From Rikenellaceae bacterium (GTDB lineage Bacteria; Bacteroidota; Bacteroidia; Bacteroidales; Rikenellaceae), in the NCBI GenBank assembly GCA_015059715.1, contig SUZV01000013.1, positions 28,104 through 92,103 on the forward strand: DNA of 64,000 nt. The letters run 5' to 3'. A model generated the notes under the pieces. The model saw nothing but the letters and a program-made list of their open reading frames with translations. It did not search any database and was not told where the DNA came from. Shown one piece after another: positions 18,237 to 26,760 of the stretch (its first letter is position 1; each line of letters starts with the position of its first letter). The position numbers and the translations under genes are program-made.

Positions 18237-20234
18237 ATGATAGATCGCGAAACCATAGATAGAATATACGCTGCTCTCAATATCGTAGATATTGTGGGCG
18301 ACTATGTTACGTTGCGTCGTAAGGGTGTCAACTACGAGGCCTGCTGTCCCTTCCATCAGGAGAAGACTCCCTCGTTTAAGGTGTCGCCTGCACGTGGCAT
18401 ATATAAGTGTTTCGGCTGTGGTAAGACGGGCAATGCCGTAAACTTCGTCATGGAGAGCGAGAGTGCTACCTATCCCGAGGCATTGAGGATGCTCGCCAAG
18501 CGTTATGGTATCGAGGTACGTGAGGAGGCTATGACCGACGAGGATATAGCTCGCAACAACAACCGTGAGAGTATGTTCGCGCTCAATGGCTGGGCGATGG
18601 AGTACTTCCGTCGCTATATGATGACCGAGGATGAGGGGCGTAGCGTGGCACTTAGTTACTTTAGCTCGGTGCGAGGATTCTCCGATGCCACAATCAACCG
18701 CTTTGGTCTCGGCTTCTGTCCCTCGTCGGGTGACCGCTTCTCTATGGAGGCTCTGGCGGCAGGCTATCAGCGCGACTATCTACTATCTACGGGTTTGTCG
18801 ATTGAGCGCGAGAGTGATGGCAGGCTGCGCGATAGATTCTACGATAGGGTGATATTCCCTATACACAATATCTCTGGTCGTATCGTGGGCTTTGGTGGCC
18901 GCACGCTGAGGAGCGATAAGAAGGTCGCCAAGTATCAGAACTCGCCCGAGAGCGATATTTACAATAAGCGCAGGGAGTTGTATGGCCTCTATTTTGCTAA
19001 AAAGGCCATCCAGCAGGAGGATGTGGCTATCCTTGTCGAGGGTTATGCCGATGTTATCTCGATGCACCAGGCAGGTGTCGAGAATGTCGTAGCCTCGTCG
19101 GGAACATCGCTTACTGAGGAGCAGGTGCGTCTTTTGGGTCGCTTTACGCAGAACGTGACACTTATGTTCGATGGCGACTCGGCAGGTGTCAAGGCGGCAC
19201 TGCGTGGTGTCGATATAATCCTCAAGGAGGGTATGAATGTGCGTATTGTCTTGCTACCCGAGGAGCACGACCCCGATACTTTCGCAAGACAGAGTGACTC
19301 GGAGAGCCTGAGGGCATATATTAGGGATAACTCGCAGGACTTCTTAGCCTTCAAGGCGCGATTACTGCTCGGCGAGGCTACGGGTGACCCTCTGAAGCGT
19401 GCAGATGCTATTAACGATATGGTTGGCTCGATATCGCTTATCCCCGATGAGATAAAACGCTCGGAGTATGTGCGTTACTGTGCCGAGATTATGGCTGTCG
19501 AGCAGCAGACTCTGGCCGTTGCCGTAGCGCGTCAGTTGGAGGGTATCAAGGGTAATGGCGAGGCTCAGAACTTCCTGCAACGTCAGCAGCTGCGCGAAAG
19601 GCAGAAGGCTACGCCCTCGTCGCTATATGTCGAGAAGCCTACCTCGGAGCAAAATGCCAAGTTGGGCTCTTCGTATCCTGTAGGTACTACGCCCGAGACC
19701 CTGGAGCGCGACTTGGCCAAGTACCTGTTAAAGTATGGTCACATATACTGCTCGGTGCTTGACGATAATAACCAAGTCGTTGAGTTTAACGTGGCTAACT
19801 ACATCTTCGAGCAGCTCGATGAGGATAACCTGCAATTTAATATCGAGGTGTATCGCACCATTATGGAGCTGTACCGTGCTGAGTGGATGCGTCTTGGTGA
19901 GGGCCATGAGGTGTCGTCGCACATATTTATCAACCACCACGACCCTGATGTGAATAGAGTGAGTATAGAGCTACTTACGGCCGATGACAACTATGTCATT
20001 AGCAAGATATGGGAGCAGAAGGAGGTGCATATCGAGAGTGCCGAGGAGCAGCTTGCCGAGGCTGTACCCGAGGCTGTGGGACTCTATAAGTGGCGTATGC
20101 TCGACAAACGCATCGCCGAGCTTCAGGCCCGTTTGGTATGCGAGGGTGAGGATGTAGAGGCTGTGTTATCGCTCTTGTCGAAGTATATGGCGGCACGTGT
20201 GGTTATAAGCAAGAACCTCGGCAGGTTGATATAG
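18237..20234 (+). CDS. dnaG: DNA primase
   Basis: 665 residues. The CHC2 zinc finger spans about 37-61 (Cys37, His40, Cys58, Cys61). The RNA-polymerase core follows, with a Toprim domain around EGYADVISMHQAG and the metal-binding MFDGDSAG motif, and a helicase-binding region at the C terminus. It synthesises RNA primers at the replication fork with DnaB. The start was set at 18237 because the MIDRET start matches the family and because the promoter box sits at 18225-18232. The stop codon lies within a perfect 16-bp palindrome at 20231-20246. Confidence 0.97.
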   Translation: MIDRETIDRIYAALNIVDIVGDYVTLRRKGVNYEACCPFHQEKTPSFKVSPARGIYKCFGCGKTGNAVNFVMESESATYPEALRMLAKRYGIEVREEAMTDEDIARNNNRESMFALNGWAMEYFRRYMMTEDEGRSVALSYFSSVRGFSDATINRFGLGFCPSSGDRFSMEALAAGYQRDYLLSTGLSIERESDGRLRDRFYDRVIFPIHNISGRIVGFGGRTLRSDKKVAKYQNSPESDIYNKRRELYGLYFAKKAIQQEDVAILVEGYADVISMHQAGVENVVASSGTSLTEEQVRLLGRFTQNVTLMFDGDSAGVKAALRGVDIILKEGMNVRIVLLPEEHDPDTFARQSDSESLRAYIRDNSQDFLAFKARLLLGEATGDPLKRADAINDMVGSISLIPDEIKRSEYVRYCAEIMAVEQQTLAVAVARQLEGIKGNGEAQNFLQRQQLRERQKATPSSLYVEKPTSEQNAKLGSSYPVGTTPETLERDLAKYLLKYGHIYCSVLDDNNQVVEFNVANYIFEQLDEDNLQFNIEVYRTIMELYRAEWMRLGEGHEVSSHIFINHHDPDVNRVSIELLTADDNYVISKIWEQKEVHIESAEEQLAEAVPEAVGLYKWRMLDKRIAELQARLVCEGEDVEAVLSLLSKYMAARVVISKNLGRLI

Positions 20235-20246
20235 TGTCGACACTAT
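20231..20246. repeat. Perfect 16-bp palindrome across the dnaG stop codon
   Basis: ATAGTGTCGACACTAT is identical to its reverse complement and includes the dnaG stop TAG at 20232-20234. It may be a protein-binding site or a weak hairpin. No T-tract follows, so it is not a normal terminator. Confidence 0.6.
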
Positions 20247-20259
20247 CTGTGGGAAAAAA

Positions 20260-20406
20260 GGGTGGGCCCCGGAGCGTCGACGTATCACTACGCCAACAGT
20301 GTGCAAACAGAAAATAAACTTAAAAGATGTGTAAAACATATCAAAGATAAAAGAATTAGTTACCTTTATCCGGGTCCACCCACATCGAAGCGTGGCAAAA
20401 GATGTG
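20260..20406 (+). ncRNA. Structured intergenic region, possible non-coding RNA
   Basis: A GC-rich stem pairs 20260-20273 with 20369-20381 (GGGTGG...CCCGGA with TCCGGG...CCACCC, with a bulge). Inside are GCGT/ACGC (20274-20277 with 20290-20293) and a perfect hairpin GATGTGT-AAA-ACATATC (20326-20342). Just 3' is CACATC/GATGTG (20381-20386 with 20401-20406), and CGAAGCGTGG occurs twice. The arrangement suggests a multi-branch RNA between dnaG and smpB. It does not match tmRNA, RNase P or SRP signatures I know. Strand is assumed from the neighbours. Confidence 0.4.
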
Positions 20407-20464
20407 CCGAAGCGTGGGTGTGAGGAGAAAATAGAGGGGTGTAGGGTAGTCTAATTTAGTATTG

Positions 20465-20472
20465 TAGATTTG
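20465..20472 (+). promoter_or_regulatory. -7 element of smpB, leaderless arrangement
   Basis: TAGATTTG ends 3 bases before the ATG at 20476. The in-frame TTG at 20470 overlaps the box and is rejected as a start. Confidence 0.6.
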
Positions 20473-20475
20473 ATT

Positions 20476-20940
20476 ATGGCAGACTATAAAAATATAAACA
20501 TACGCAATAAACGTGCGACCTTCGACTACGAGATTATCGAGGAGTATGTGGCAGGCATCGTGCTTGTAGGCACCGAGATAAAGTCCTTGCGCCTCGGTAA
20601 GGCCTCGATTGTCGACTCATACTGCTACTTCGAGCTTGGCGAGCTGTGGATTCGTAATGTCAACATCGCCGAGTATACTTGGGGTACGTGCAATAACCAT
20701 GTGCCTAAGCGTGATCGTAAGCTGCTGCTCAATCGCAAGGAGCTGACAAAGTTGCAACGCTCACTTCAGGATAGGGGCCTTACGGTTGTGGGCCTTAGGC
20801 TCTTTATCAATGACAGGGGCTTGGCCAAGGTGGCTATAGGCCTTGCACGTGGTCGTAAGTCCTACGATAAGCGAGAGTATATCAAGGAGAACGATGCTAA
20901 GCGCGAGATGGATAAGGCGATGAAGATAGGTCGTAGATAA
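20476..20940 (+). CDS. smpB: SsrA-binding protein SmpB
   Basis: 154 residues of the SmpB beta-barrel family. Recognisable blocks are the N-terminal [39 protein letters not shown] and the basic C-terminal tail starting GRKSYDKRE. With tmRNA it rescues stalled ribosomes. The start MADYKNINI fits the family better than the upstream TTG. It is followed after 21 bases by tsaB on the same strand, probably one transcript. The ssrA gene itself is not recognised in this window. Confidence 0.96.
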   Translation: MADYKNINIRNKRATFDYEIIEEYVAGIVLVGTEIKSLRLGKASIVDSYCYFELGELWIRNVNIAEYTWGTCNNHVPKRDRKLLLNRKELTKLQRSLQDRGLTVVGLRLFINDRGLAKVAIGLARGRKSYDKREYIKENDAKREMDKAMKIGRR

Positions 20941-20961
20941 ATAGATAACAGCAAAAAAAAT

Positions 20962-21672
20962 ATGGCACTTATATTATCAATAGAGACAGGTACGGATATA
21001 TGCTCTGTGGCACTTGCCAACGATGGCGAGCTTATGGCCCTGCGCGAGAGTGATGAGGGGCGTGACCACGCTAAAAAGGTGGCCCTCTTCGTTGACGAGC
21101 TACTAAAGGAGACGGGTGTGCAGCCCGACGACCTCGATGCTATCGCTGTAGGCAAGGGCCCTGGCTCATACACAGGCCTGCGTATAGGAGTATCCTTTGC
21201 TAAGGGTATGTGCTATGCCCTCGATATCCCACTTATCGCCATCGGTTCGCTCGATGCGCTTACCGAGGTGGCGCGTGAGGATTTCGATGCAGGCATCCTC
21301 GATTTGGAGGATGACCAGTGGACATCGTCACACCTTGTACCTATGGTCGATGCGCGACGTATGGAGGTATATACCCAGATTTTTAACACTTCGGGTGAGT
21401 CGCTTACCGAAGTTAGTGCCGAGGTTGTCGATGCCGATAGCTTTAGGCAGTGGCGCGAGCAGGGGGGCATTGTTCTCTTTGGTAACGGCGCGAAGAAGTG
21501 TGCCGAGGTGCTTGAGGGTGCTCTATATGTAAGTGTGTCGCCCTCGGCGCGTGGTCTTGTACGCCTTGCCGAGGAGGCCTTCAATGCCTCAAAATTCGAG
21601 GATATCGCCTATTTCGAGCCCTTCTACCTTAAGGACTTCGTGGTCATCCCCTCGAAGAAAAAGCTGTTGTAA
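20962..21672 (+). CDS. tsaB: tRNA threonylcarbamoyladenosine biosynthesis protein TsaB
   Basis: 236 residues of the ASKHA-fold TsaB family. It starts LILSIETGTDICSVAL, then DAIAVGKGPGSYTGLRIGVSFAKGMCYAL, the typical TsaB/TsaD motif. TsaB dimerises with TsaD to transfer the threonylcarbamoyl group to A37 of ANN-decoding tRNAs. It lies 21 bases after smpB. A bidirectional terminator at 21692-21727 closes the transcript and also serves recN from the other side. Confidence 0.95.
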   Translation: MALILSIETGTDICSVALANDGELMALRESDEGRDHAKKVALFVDELLKETGVQPDDLDAIAVGKGPGSYTGLRIGVSFAKGMCYALDIPLIAIGSLDALTEVAREDFDAGILDLEDDQWTSSHLVPMVDARRMEVYTQIFNTSGESLTEVSAEVVDADSFRQWREQGGIVLFGNGAKKCAEVLEGALYVSVSPSARGLVRLAEEAFNASKFEDIAYFEPFYLKDFVVIPSKKKLL

Positions 21673-21691
21673 GGGGCATTGGAATGTATGA

Positions 21692-21727
21692 AAAAATCCT
21701 CTTGGGTCTTAGCCTAAGAGGATTTTT
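21692..21727. terminator. Bidirectional terminator overlapping the recN 3' end
   Basis: A 15-bp stem (21692-21706 with 21713-21727, one G-T wobble) has loop TCTTAG and A-tracts/T-tracts on both sides. The recN stop TAA is read from 21711-21709, so the hairpin encodes the last recN codons on the minus strand while terminating tsaB on the plus strand. Confidence 0.85.
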
Positions 21728-23349
21728 GCTTGCTTACGTGCCGCATCGGTAATTGTGCTGCCCGAGAGCATCGTGGCAATCTCGTCGATACGCTCAGCCT
21801 TGCTCAGGCGGCGGATGTTACTATGTCCCGCCTCCTTGTAGACCACAAAGTGAGTGCCAGGCTTCGAGGCTACCTGTGGTAGGTGGGTGATGTCGATGAC
21901 CTGTAGCACCTCCGAGAGATTGGCTATAATGTCGCCCATAGCATCGGCAATACGTCCCGATACGCCTGTGTCTATCTCGTCGAATATGACCGTAGGCAGA
22001 CGCTTGCGCTGCGCAAGCAACGACTTAAGCGATAGCATAATGCGTGAGAGCTCACCTCCCGAGGCTACGCGCTCAACAGCCGTAGGAGTAGCCGTGCGGT
22101 TGGCGGTAAAGAGGTAGGCTACGCAGTCGCGCCCCGAGGGTAGGAACTTATCTGCCGCGCTAATCTCGACAACGAAGCGTGCATCCTCCATGCCGAGCTG
22201 GTGGAGCATATCCTCGATGTATGACTCCAGCTTCGAGCATACACCCTTGCGGCTAATGCTTAGCTCCTCGGCTACGCTCTGGCACTCGCTCTCTGCGGCC
22301 TCGATACGCTCGGCCATAGCCTTAATCTCGGCATCGCTGTTATCTATCGTAGCAAGGCGAGCCTCAAGCTCTGCGAACTTATCCAAAAGGTCGTCATACG
22401 ACTCTGCGCGGTGCTTCATTTCGAGCGAGTATATGGTGTTTAGCCTCTCGCTAAGCTGCTGTATGCGCTCTGGGTCGGCATCTATGCGCTCTGCCTCGTC
22501 AGCTGCCGTTGTGCTTATATCCTTAAGCTCGGCAATGACCGACTTTATCCTCTTGGCGAGTGTTGCGCCAGCAGCATAACGCTCACCCAATGCACCAAGG
22601 TCGCGCTCCGAGCGTGTAAGGGTTACTAACGCCCCGAGTTCCTCATCGTCGAGGGTATTGCGCAGCAGTGTCAGGGCCTCGCTTATGCGGTCTGCGCTCT
22701 CTAATGTCGATAGTAGCTGCTCTGTTTCTGCCTGCTCGCCACGCTTAAGCTTTGCGGCGCGTAGCTCCTCGACGGTGTATCGCAGCCACTCCTCATCGCG
22801 TCGCGCAGCCTCCATCTGCTCGCACATTGCGCGGTAGTCGCCTCGTAGCCTCTGTAGTGTGGCGAGGAGTGCGGTGTAGCGCGACAATATCTCGCTGTTG
22901 TCGGCGAGGCTGTCGAGCGAAGATATGCGAAACTCCTCTGATGCGAGGATAAGGTTCTGATGCTGCGAGTGTATATCTACAAGGTGCGCACCTAACTCCT
23001 TGAGTGTGCCGAGGGGTACGGGCATATCGCCTATGAAGGCGCGGCTCTTGCCCGCAGGGGTTATAACGCGACGTATGGTTATCTGGCTCTCGTAGTCGAG
23101 GTCGTTCTCCTCAAAGAGGGGCTCAAGACCATAGCCCTCGATGTCGAAAAGAGCCTCCACTACGCAGTTACGCTCAAGGTCCTTGAGTGCCTGGCCCTCG
23201 TTTTTTGCTCCGAGGAGCAGACCTAAAGCCCCGAGGAGTATGGACTTACCAGCACCTGTCTCACCAGTGATGATGTTCAGGTGGCTGTCCCACTCGACGC
23301 TGAGGCTCTCTATAAGGGCATAGTTCTCTATCTTAAGGCTCTTAAGCAT
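21709..23349 (-). CDS. recN: DNA repair protein RecN
   Basis: 546 residues. SMC-like ATPase: Walker A GETGAGKS at 29-36, a central coiled coil, then the signature ASGGELSRIMLSLK and Walker B TVIFDEIDTGVSGRIAD. RecN helps repair double-strand breaks by holding DNA ends or chromatids. It follows coaBC with a 3-base gap. In several Bacteroidetes a DUF4835 gene sits between these two, but here there is none. Its last codons form part of a terminator stem. Confidence 0.96.
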   Translation of the reverse strand: MLKSLKIENYALIESLSVEWDSHLNIITGETGAGKSILLGALGLLLGAKNEGQALKDLERNCVVEALFDIEGYGLEPLFEENDLDYESQITIRRVITPAGKSRAFIGDMPVPLGTLKELGAHLVDIHSQHQNLILASEEFRISSLDSLADNSEILSRYTALLATLQRLRGDYRAMCEQMEAARRDEEWLRYTVEELRAAKLKRGEQAETEQLLSTLESADRISEALTLLRNTLDDEELGALVTLTRSERDLGALGERYAAGATLAKRIKSVIAELKDISTTAADEAERIDADPERIQQLSERLNTIYSLEMKHRAESYDDLLDKFAELEARLATIDNSDAEIKAMAERIEAAESECQSVAEELSISRKGVCSKLESYIEDMLHQLGMEDARFVVEISAADKFLPSGRDCVAYLFTANRTATPTAVERVASGGELSRIMLSLKSLLAQRKRLPTVIFDEIDTGVSGRIADAMGDIIANLSEVLQVIDITHLPQVASKPGTHFVVYKEAGHSNIRRLSKAERIDEIATMLSGSTITDAARKQAKILLG

Positions 23350-23352
23350 TGG

Positions 23353-24552
23353 TTATCTGTTGTTTATGCTCTCAATCTTGTCTACTATGATGCTTGCCAC
23401 CTCGCGCTTCGACATTAGTGGATGCTCCGTGCTTCCTTGGCGATCTATGATTGTCACCTTGTTGGTGTCGCCCTGAAATCCTGCACCCTTGTCGCGCAAC
23501 GAGTTGAGCACTACGAAGTCGAGGTTTTTGCGCTGGAGCTTATCCTCGGCATTTGCCGCCTCGTTATCTGTTTCGAGGGCAAAGCCTACGAGTATGCGGC
23601 CCTCCTTACTTGCCCCCAGCTCCTTGGCTATATCTTTTGTGCGCTTAAGCTCTATGCGCATATCGTCATCGGACTTCTTAAGCTTGTGGTCCGCTACGGC
23701 TACGGGGGTGTAGTCGGCTACCGCAGCACACATAATGCCGCCATCGGCCTCGCGCCACGCCTCGACTGCGGCGTTGTACATATCCTCGGCCGAGACTACA
23801 TCTACGCGCTTTACACCACGTGGTGTCGCGAGCGTTGTGCGCCCTGTTATCAGTGTCACCTCGGCACCGCGCAGTGCTAACTCTTCGGCTATGGCATAAC
23901 CCATCTTTCCCGATGAGTGGTTTGTTATGAACCTTACGGGGTCTATAGCCTCTATTGTCGCACCTGCGGTGACTATATATCGCTTCGAGCTAAGCGTTTT
24001 GTCCACTTTTTTAGCCATAAGGCCCTTTATCTGCTCAACAATCTCCTCGGGCTCGGCCATACGTCCCTTGCCTACAAGTCCCGAGGCGAGCTCGCCATCC
24101 TGCGGTTCGATTATTGCCACGCCGCGCTCGGCGAGTGTGCGCAAATTCTGTTGCGTAGTGACGTGGGCATACATATCGAGGTCCATTGCTGGGGCTACGG
24201 CTACCTGGGCACGTGCCGAGAGGTATGTAGTCATCAGCAGGTTATCGGCGATGCCTGTAGCCATCTTTGCGAGGGTATTTGCCGTAGCTGGAGCTATGAG
24301 CATCATATCTGCCCACTCTCCGAGCGACACATGCGAGTTCCACTCTCCATTCTCGGGGTTGAAGAACTCGACGAGGATGGGGTGCTTCGATAGTGTCGCC
24401 ATAGTCAGGGGTGTTATGAACTGCTTTGCGAGGGGAGTCATCACCACGCGGACCTCAGCACCCTCCTTGACTAAAAGACGGCACAGCATAGCTGCCTTGT
24501 ATGCTGCTATGCTGCCTGTTATGCCGAGTATTATGTGCTTTCCTTTAAGCAT
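23353..24552 (-). CDS. coaBC: Bifunctional phosphopantothenoylcysteine decarboxylase/phosphopantothenate-cysteine ligase
   Basis: 399 residues. The N-terminal flavoprotein half (CoaC) has GITGSIAAYKAAMLC, a SHVSLGEWAD active-site histidine region and PAMDLDMY. The C-terminal half (CoaB) starts near 190 with the TAGATIEAIDPVRFITNHSSGKMG nucleotide-binding block, which falls within a Rossmann-like fold. The protein catalyses two successive steps of CoA synthesis, the cofactor used by the PPTase elsewhere in the window. It is the third gene of the bamD-rpoZ-coaBC-recN run. Confidence 0.96.
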   Translation of the reverse strand: MLKGKHIILGITGSIAAYKAAMLCRLLVKEGAEVRVVMTPLAKQFITPLTMATLSKHPILVEFFNPENGEWNSHVSLGEWADMMLIAPATANTLAKMATGIADNLLMTTYLSARAQVAVAPAMDLDMYAHVTTQQNLRTLAERGVAIIEPQDGELASGLVGKGRMAEPEEIVEQIKGLMAKKVDKTLSSKRYIVTAGATIEAIDPVRFITNHSSGKMGYAIAEELALRGAEVTLITGRTTLATPRGVKRVDVVSAEDMYNAAVEAWREADGGIMCAAVADYTPVAVADHKLKKSDDDMRIELKRTKDIAKELGASKEGRILVGFALETDNEAANAEDKLQRKNLDFVVLNSLRDKGAGFQGDTNKVTIIDRQGSTEHPLMSKREVASIIVDKIESINNR

Positions 24553-24589
24553 TCTTTTACTCTTTTATGTTGTGGGAAAGGTCTGCCTA

Positions 24590-24910
24590 CTACTTCTCTG
24601 CTCCGCGACGGAAGTATAGGTCGCCATCGAGAAACTCCTCGGTAGCGATTATTGCGGGCTTAGGAAGACGCTCATAGTGGCGCGAAATCTCTATCTGTTC
24701 GCGGTTCTCGAAGGTCTCCTCCACCGAGTTGTCTGTAGGTGCTGAGAAGTCGGCGAGCTTACGGTTAAGCTCCGTTTTAAGCTCTATTGCAATCTGGTTT
24801 GCACGGCGAGCGATGATGTTAATGCTCTCGTAGATGTTACCCGTAGGTGTGTCGAGGTCCACCATTTTGCGTGTTACTGTGTTGCTGGGCACGTTCTTCT
24901 TAATCTCCAT
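24590..24910 (-). CDS. rpoZ: RNA polymerase omega subunit-like protein
   Basis: 106 residues from the ATG at 24910. The family feature is TGNIYESINIIARRANQIAIELKTEL, a helical Rpb6/omega segment, followed by a phylum-specific tail. The open frame runs 42 codons further upstream, but that part is low-complexity and overlaps the end of bamD; MEIKKNVPSNTV matches Bacteroidetes homologues better. Omega assists RNA polymerase assembly. It sits between bamD and coaBC, its usual place in this phylum. Confidence 0.85.
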   Translation of the reverse strand: MEIKKNVPSNTVTRKMVDLDTPTGNIYESINIIARRANQIAIELKTELNRKLADFSAPTDNSVEETFENREQIEISRHYERLPKPAIIATEEFLDGDLYFRRGAEK

Positions 24911-24962
24911 AGCTTCTATATTGTTATTTATATTTCTATCGTTTTTGTTCTGTTTCGAGGGG

Positions 24963-25796
24963 TTATATCTCTGCGCTCTCCTCTGTTGTGCGCCTCTTGT
25001 CGATAAAGTTACGCGAGGCTTTGGCCATACGTTCAAGCTCTTTTATATGTTTCGACTCGGGGTACTCGGCGAGGAACGAGTAGTAGTGGTCGAGCATTGC
25101 GAGGTATCTGTCGAGCTGCTTCGACTCTACGGAGTTTTCGGCCAAGCGGTATGCCGATACTGTTGCGTAGTACATCATCTCCTCTGTGCGTGGCGATTCG
25201 GGATACTGCTTCATAGCATTCTTGAACGCCACTATAGCGGCCTTGTAACGGCCTATTTTGAAGTATGTGTAAGCGTTCATGTAGCTCTTCTCCATCAGTC
25301 GCTCTGTCAGTGTGTTGAGCATCTCCTGGAACTCGTCGTAGTTCTCCGATTCGGGATATCGCGACATAAACTCTGTTATCGCTATTATTGCCTGCGATGT
25401 CATCGTCTGGTCGCGCTCTGGTGGCGGAGCCATGTAGTAGTGACATAGGGCATACATACCCTCGGCATCCTCGATAAATGGGCTACGTCCGAACTTACGG
25501 CGATACTCATCGAGGAGTGTTGCCGCCTCGTCCCAGCTGTGCTCTTTGAACTTGCAACGCGCGTTGTAGAACGATAGCGAGTCCTCGCGTGGTGTACCTA
25601 AGTATATGTGCCTGCAAGCCTCAAATAGTGCCGATGCCTTGTCCCACTTTTGGTCTTCGTAGAGCATCAGAGCTTGGCTGTATGCGTACTGTGGGTCCCC
25701 CGACTTTAGGGCCTCGTTAACTACGCTGCACGACGCTACGAGCAGTGTTGCCGCTATGGTTGTTGCTATATATCCCCAAAAAGGCTTCATTGTCAT
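24963..25796 (-). CDS. bamD: Outer-membrane assembly lipoprotein BamD
   Basis: About 277 residues. A lipoprotein signal ends in LVASC, and the mature part has TPR-like repeats (YEDQKWDKASALFE, YFKIGRYKAAIVAFKNAM). BamD is an essential periplasmic partner of BamA in inserting beta-barrels into the outer membrane. The start could be 25796 (ATG ACA ATG AAG) or 25790; the open frame upstream of these lies in the promoter and leader. A promoter lies at 25830-25837 with a palindrome just downstream. The gene heads the bamD-rpoZ-coaBC-recN operon. Confidence 0.92.
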   Translation of the reverse strand: MTMKPFWGYIATTIAATLLVASCSVVNEALKSGDPQYAYSQALMLYEDQKWDKASALFEACRHIYLGTPREDSLSFYNARCKFKEHSWDEAATLLDEYRRKFGRSPFIEDAEGMYALCHYYMAPPPERDQTMTSQAIIAITEFMSRYPESENYDEFQEMLNTLTERLMEKSYMNAYTYFKIGRYKAAIVAFKNAMKQYPESPRTEEMMYYATVSAYRLAENSVESKQLDRYLAMLDHYYSFLAEYPESKHIKELERMAKASRNFIDKRRTTEESAEI

Positions 25797-25809
25797 CAGT
25801 TGTTTCTTT

Positions 25810-25837
25810 CGCTTATGTGCATAAGCGCACAAAGTTA
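25810..25837 (-). promoter_or_regulatory. bamD promoter with palindromic operator-like site
   Basis: TAACTTTG on the minus strand (25837-25830) is the -7 element. Directly downstream lies an inverted repeat with 8-bp arms, CGCTTATG and CATAAGCG (25810-25817 and 25820-25827), around the expected transcription start. It could be an operator or a 5' mRNA hairpin. Confidence 0.55.
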
Positions 25838-25901
25838 CACAATATTTTTTAATAAACGAACAATGTTGTGAAATTATTGCAGAAAAGGGTGGCTGTATCT
25901 T

Positions 25902-26123
25902 CACCTTGCGGTGACAGCTAAAGCTGAAAGGGTAGGTCGCAGGCTTTTCGCCTGCTAAAGGGTAGCTAAAGAGTAGCTCGTGCCTGCGGCACTAAAGGGT
26001 AGCTAAAGGGTGCTGAATTTTCCCCTTAGCTCGCTAAAGCGAGCGCGCTACACTTTAGCAAGCTATGCTTGCGCCCTACCCTTTAGTGGGCCTTTGCCCA
26101 CGCACTACACTTAGCTCGTTTTT
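25902..26123. repeat. Variable-stem hairpin repeat array R1
   Basis: The array begins with TCACC-TTG-CGGTGA and CAGC-TAAA-GCTG hairpins. Forward units follow, of form GGTAGnTC-[stem-loop-stem]-TAAAG: stems GCAGGC/GCCTGC (25939-25944, 25950-25955) and GTGCC/GGCAC (25980-25984, 25988-25992). After a pivot containing GCTGAATTTTCCCC, units are in reverse orientation, CTTTA-[stem-loop-stem]-GCnCTAC: stems GCTCGC/GCGAGC, GCAAGC/GCTTGC and GTGGGC/GCCCAC, then a truncated unit. Stems differ while the flanks are constant. The array ends inside the four-helix-bundle gene, supplying its stop codon. No other gene is seen in 25797-26110. Confidence 0.85.
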
Positions 26124-26665
26124 CCTCTCTTGTCGACTCTTGCATGATACATGCGCTCCTTGAAGCCTCCCTCCGATGTGAATTTGTCGCTTAATGACTT
26201 GATAAGGTTATATAGTAGGTAGTCGCACTGTTTTATAAGGACTATTGCCATATTGATTACAGTGATATCGTTGCGTGACTGAGCTATGTCTATAAAGTAT
26301 TGCGAGTCGGAGTGTTGTCTTCCTAATCGTTGCATAGCTTTGAACTCCTCAGATGATGTGCCCCATACATTTTCGCCACGCACCCTAATATAGTCGTTGT
26401 AGTCCTCAAGAAGCTCTCTGAGGCTTCCTCTTGCCACGTTTAGCAACATTAGTCCTGAGGCTGTCGATGTGGCCATGTCTATGCAACCCTCGACTATATT
26501 TTGTTTGCATGAGCGAGCAGCCTGTATCATCTGGTCGTAGGTGCGGTCTTTGGAGTCTATAAACCTTTTGCAAAAGTGGTATGTTAGGTCGTAGATGACC
26601 ATAGATTTCTTGTAGCAAAGTAGGTCCTTGTAGTTTGTGTTGCGAGGAATTAGGAGCTTATCCAT
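26111..26665 (-). CDS. Four-helix-bundle protein (S23/IVS-like, with suffix domain)
   Basis: 184 residues. The N-terminal 110 residues resemble the four-helix-bundle family first seen in 23S rRNA intervening sequences (YDLTYHFCKRFIDSKDRTYDQMIQAARSCKQNIVEG). A C-terminal extension follows that resembles the Bacteroidetes 'suffix' domain variant. Members bind nucleic acid in some settings (for example Avd in diversity-generating retroelements), but most have no known role. The ATG at 26665 follows the promoter box TACTTTTG (26689-26682). The gene lies between two arrays of the same repeat, and its final codons and stop come from repeat sequence. This suggests that gene and repeats travelled or act together. 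Confidence 0.8.
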   Translation of the reverse strand: MDKLLIPRNTNYKDLLCYKKSMVIYDLTYHFCKRFIDSKDRTYDQMIQAARSCKQNIVEGCIDMATSTASGLMLLNVARGSLRELLEDYNDYIRVRGENVWGTSSEEFKAMQRLGRQHSDSQYFIDIAQSRNDITVINMAIVLIKQCDYLLYNLIKSLSDKFTSEGGFKERMYHARVDKRGKTS

Positions 26666-26681
26666 TGGAGTGTTGTTTTCA

Positions 26682-26689
26682 CAAAAGTA
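26682..26689 (-). promoter_or_regulatory. -7 element of the four-helix-bundle gene
   Basis: TACTTTTG on the minus strand, 16 bases upstream of the ATG at 26665. Confidence 0.55.
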
Positions 26690-26760
26690 GTGAAATAAAT
26701 TGAATGTTGCAAGCTGTGAGGTAAATTGATTATGGGGGTGATATGAAGGTGGGGTAAAGG

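Noticed and set aside
20260..20406. tmRNA or RNase P RNA next to smpB
   Set aside because: No tag-peptide frame, no TTCGAC-type tmRNA ends and no conserved RNase P cores; the region is also too short.
23927..24619. 230-codon plus-strand open frame
   Set aside because: It is antisense to coaBC and rpoZ; composition and lack of recognisable domains mark it as a shadow.
24911..25036. N-terminal extension of the omega-like protein
   Set aside because: Low-complexity Asn/Arg/Lys-rich stretch overlapping bamD; homologues begin at the MEIKK methionine.
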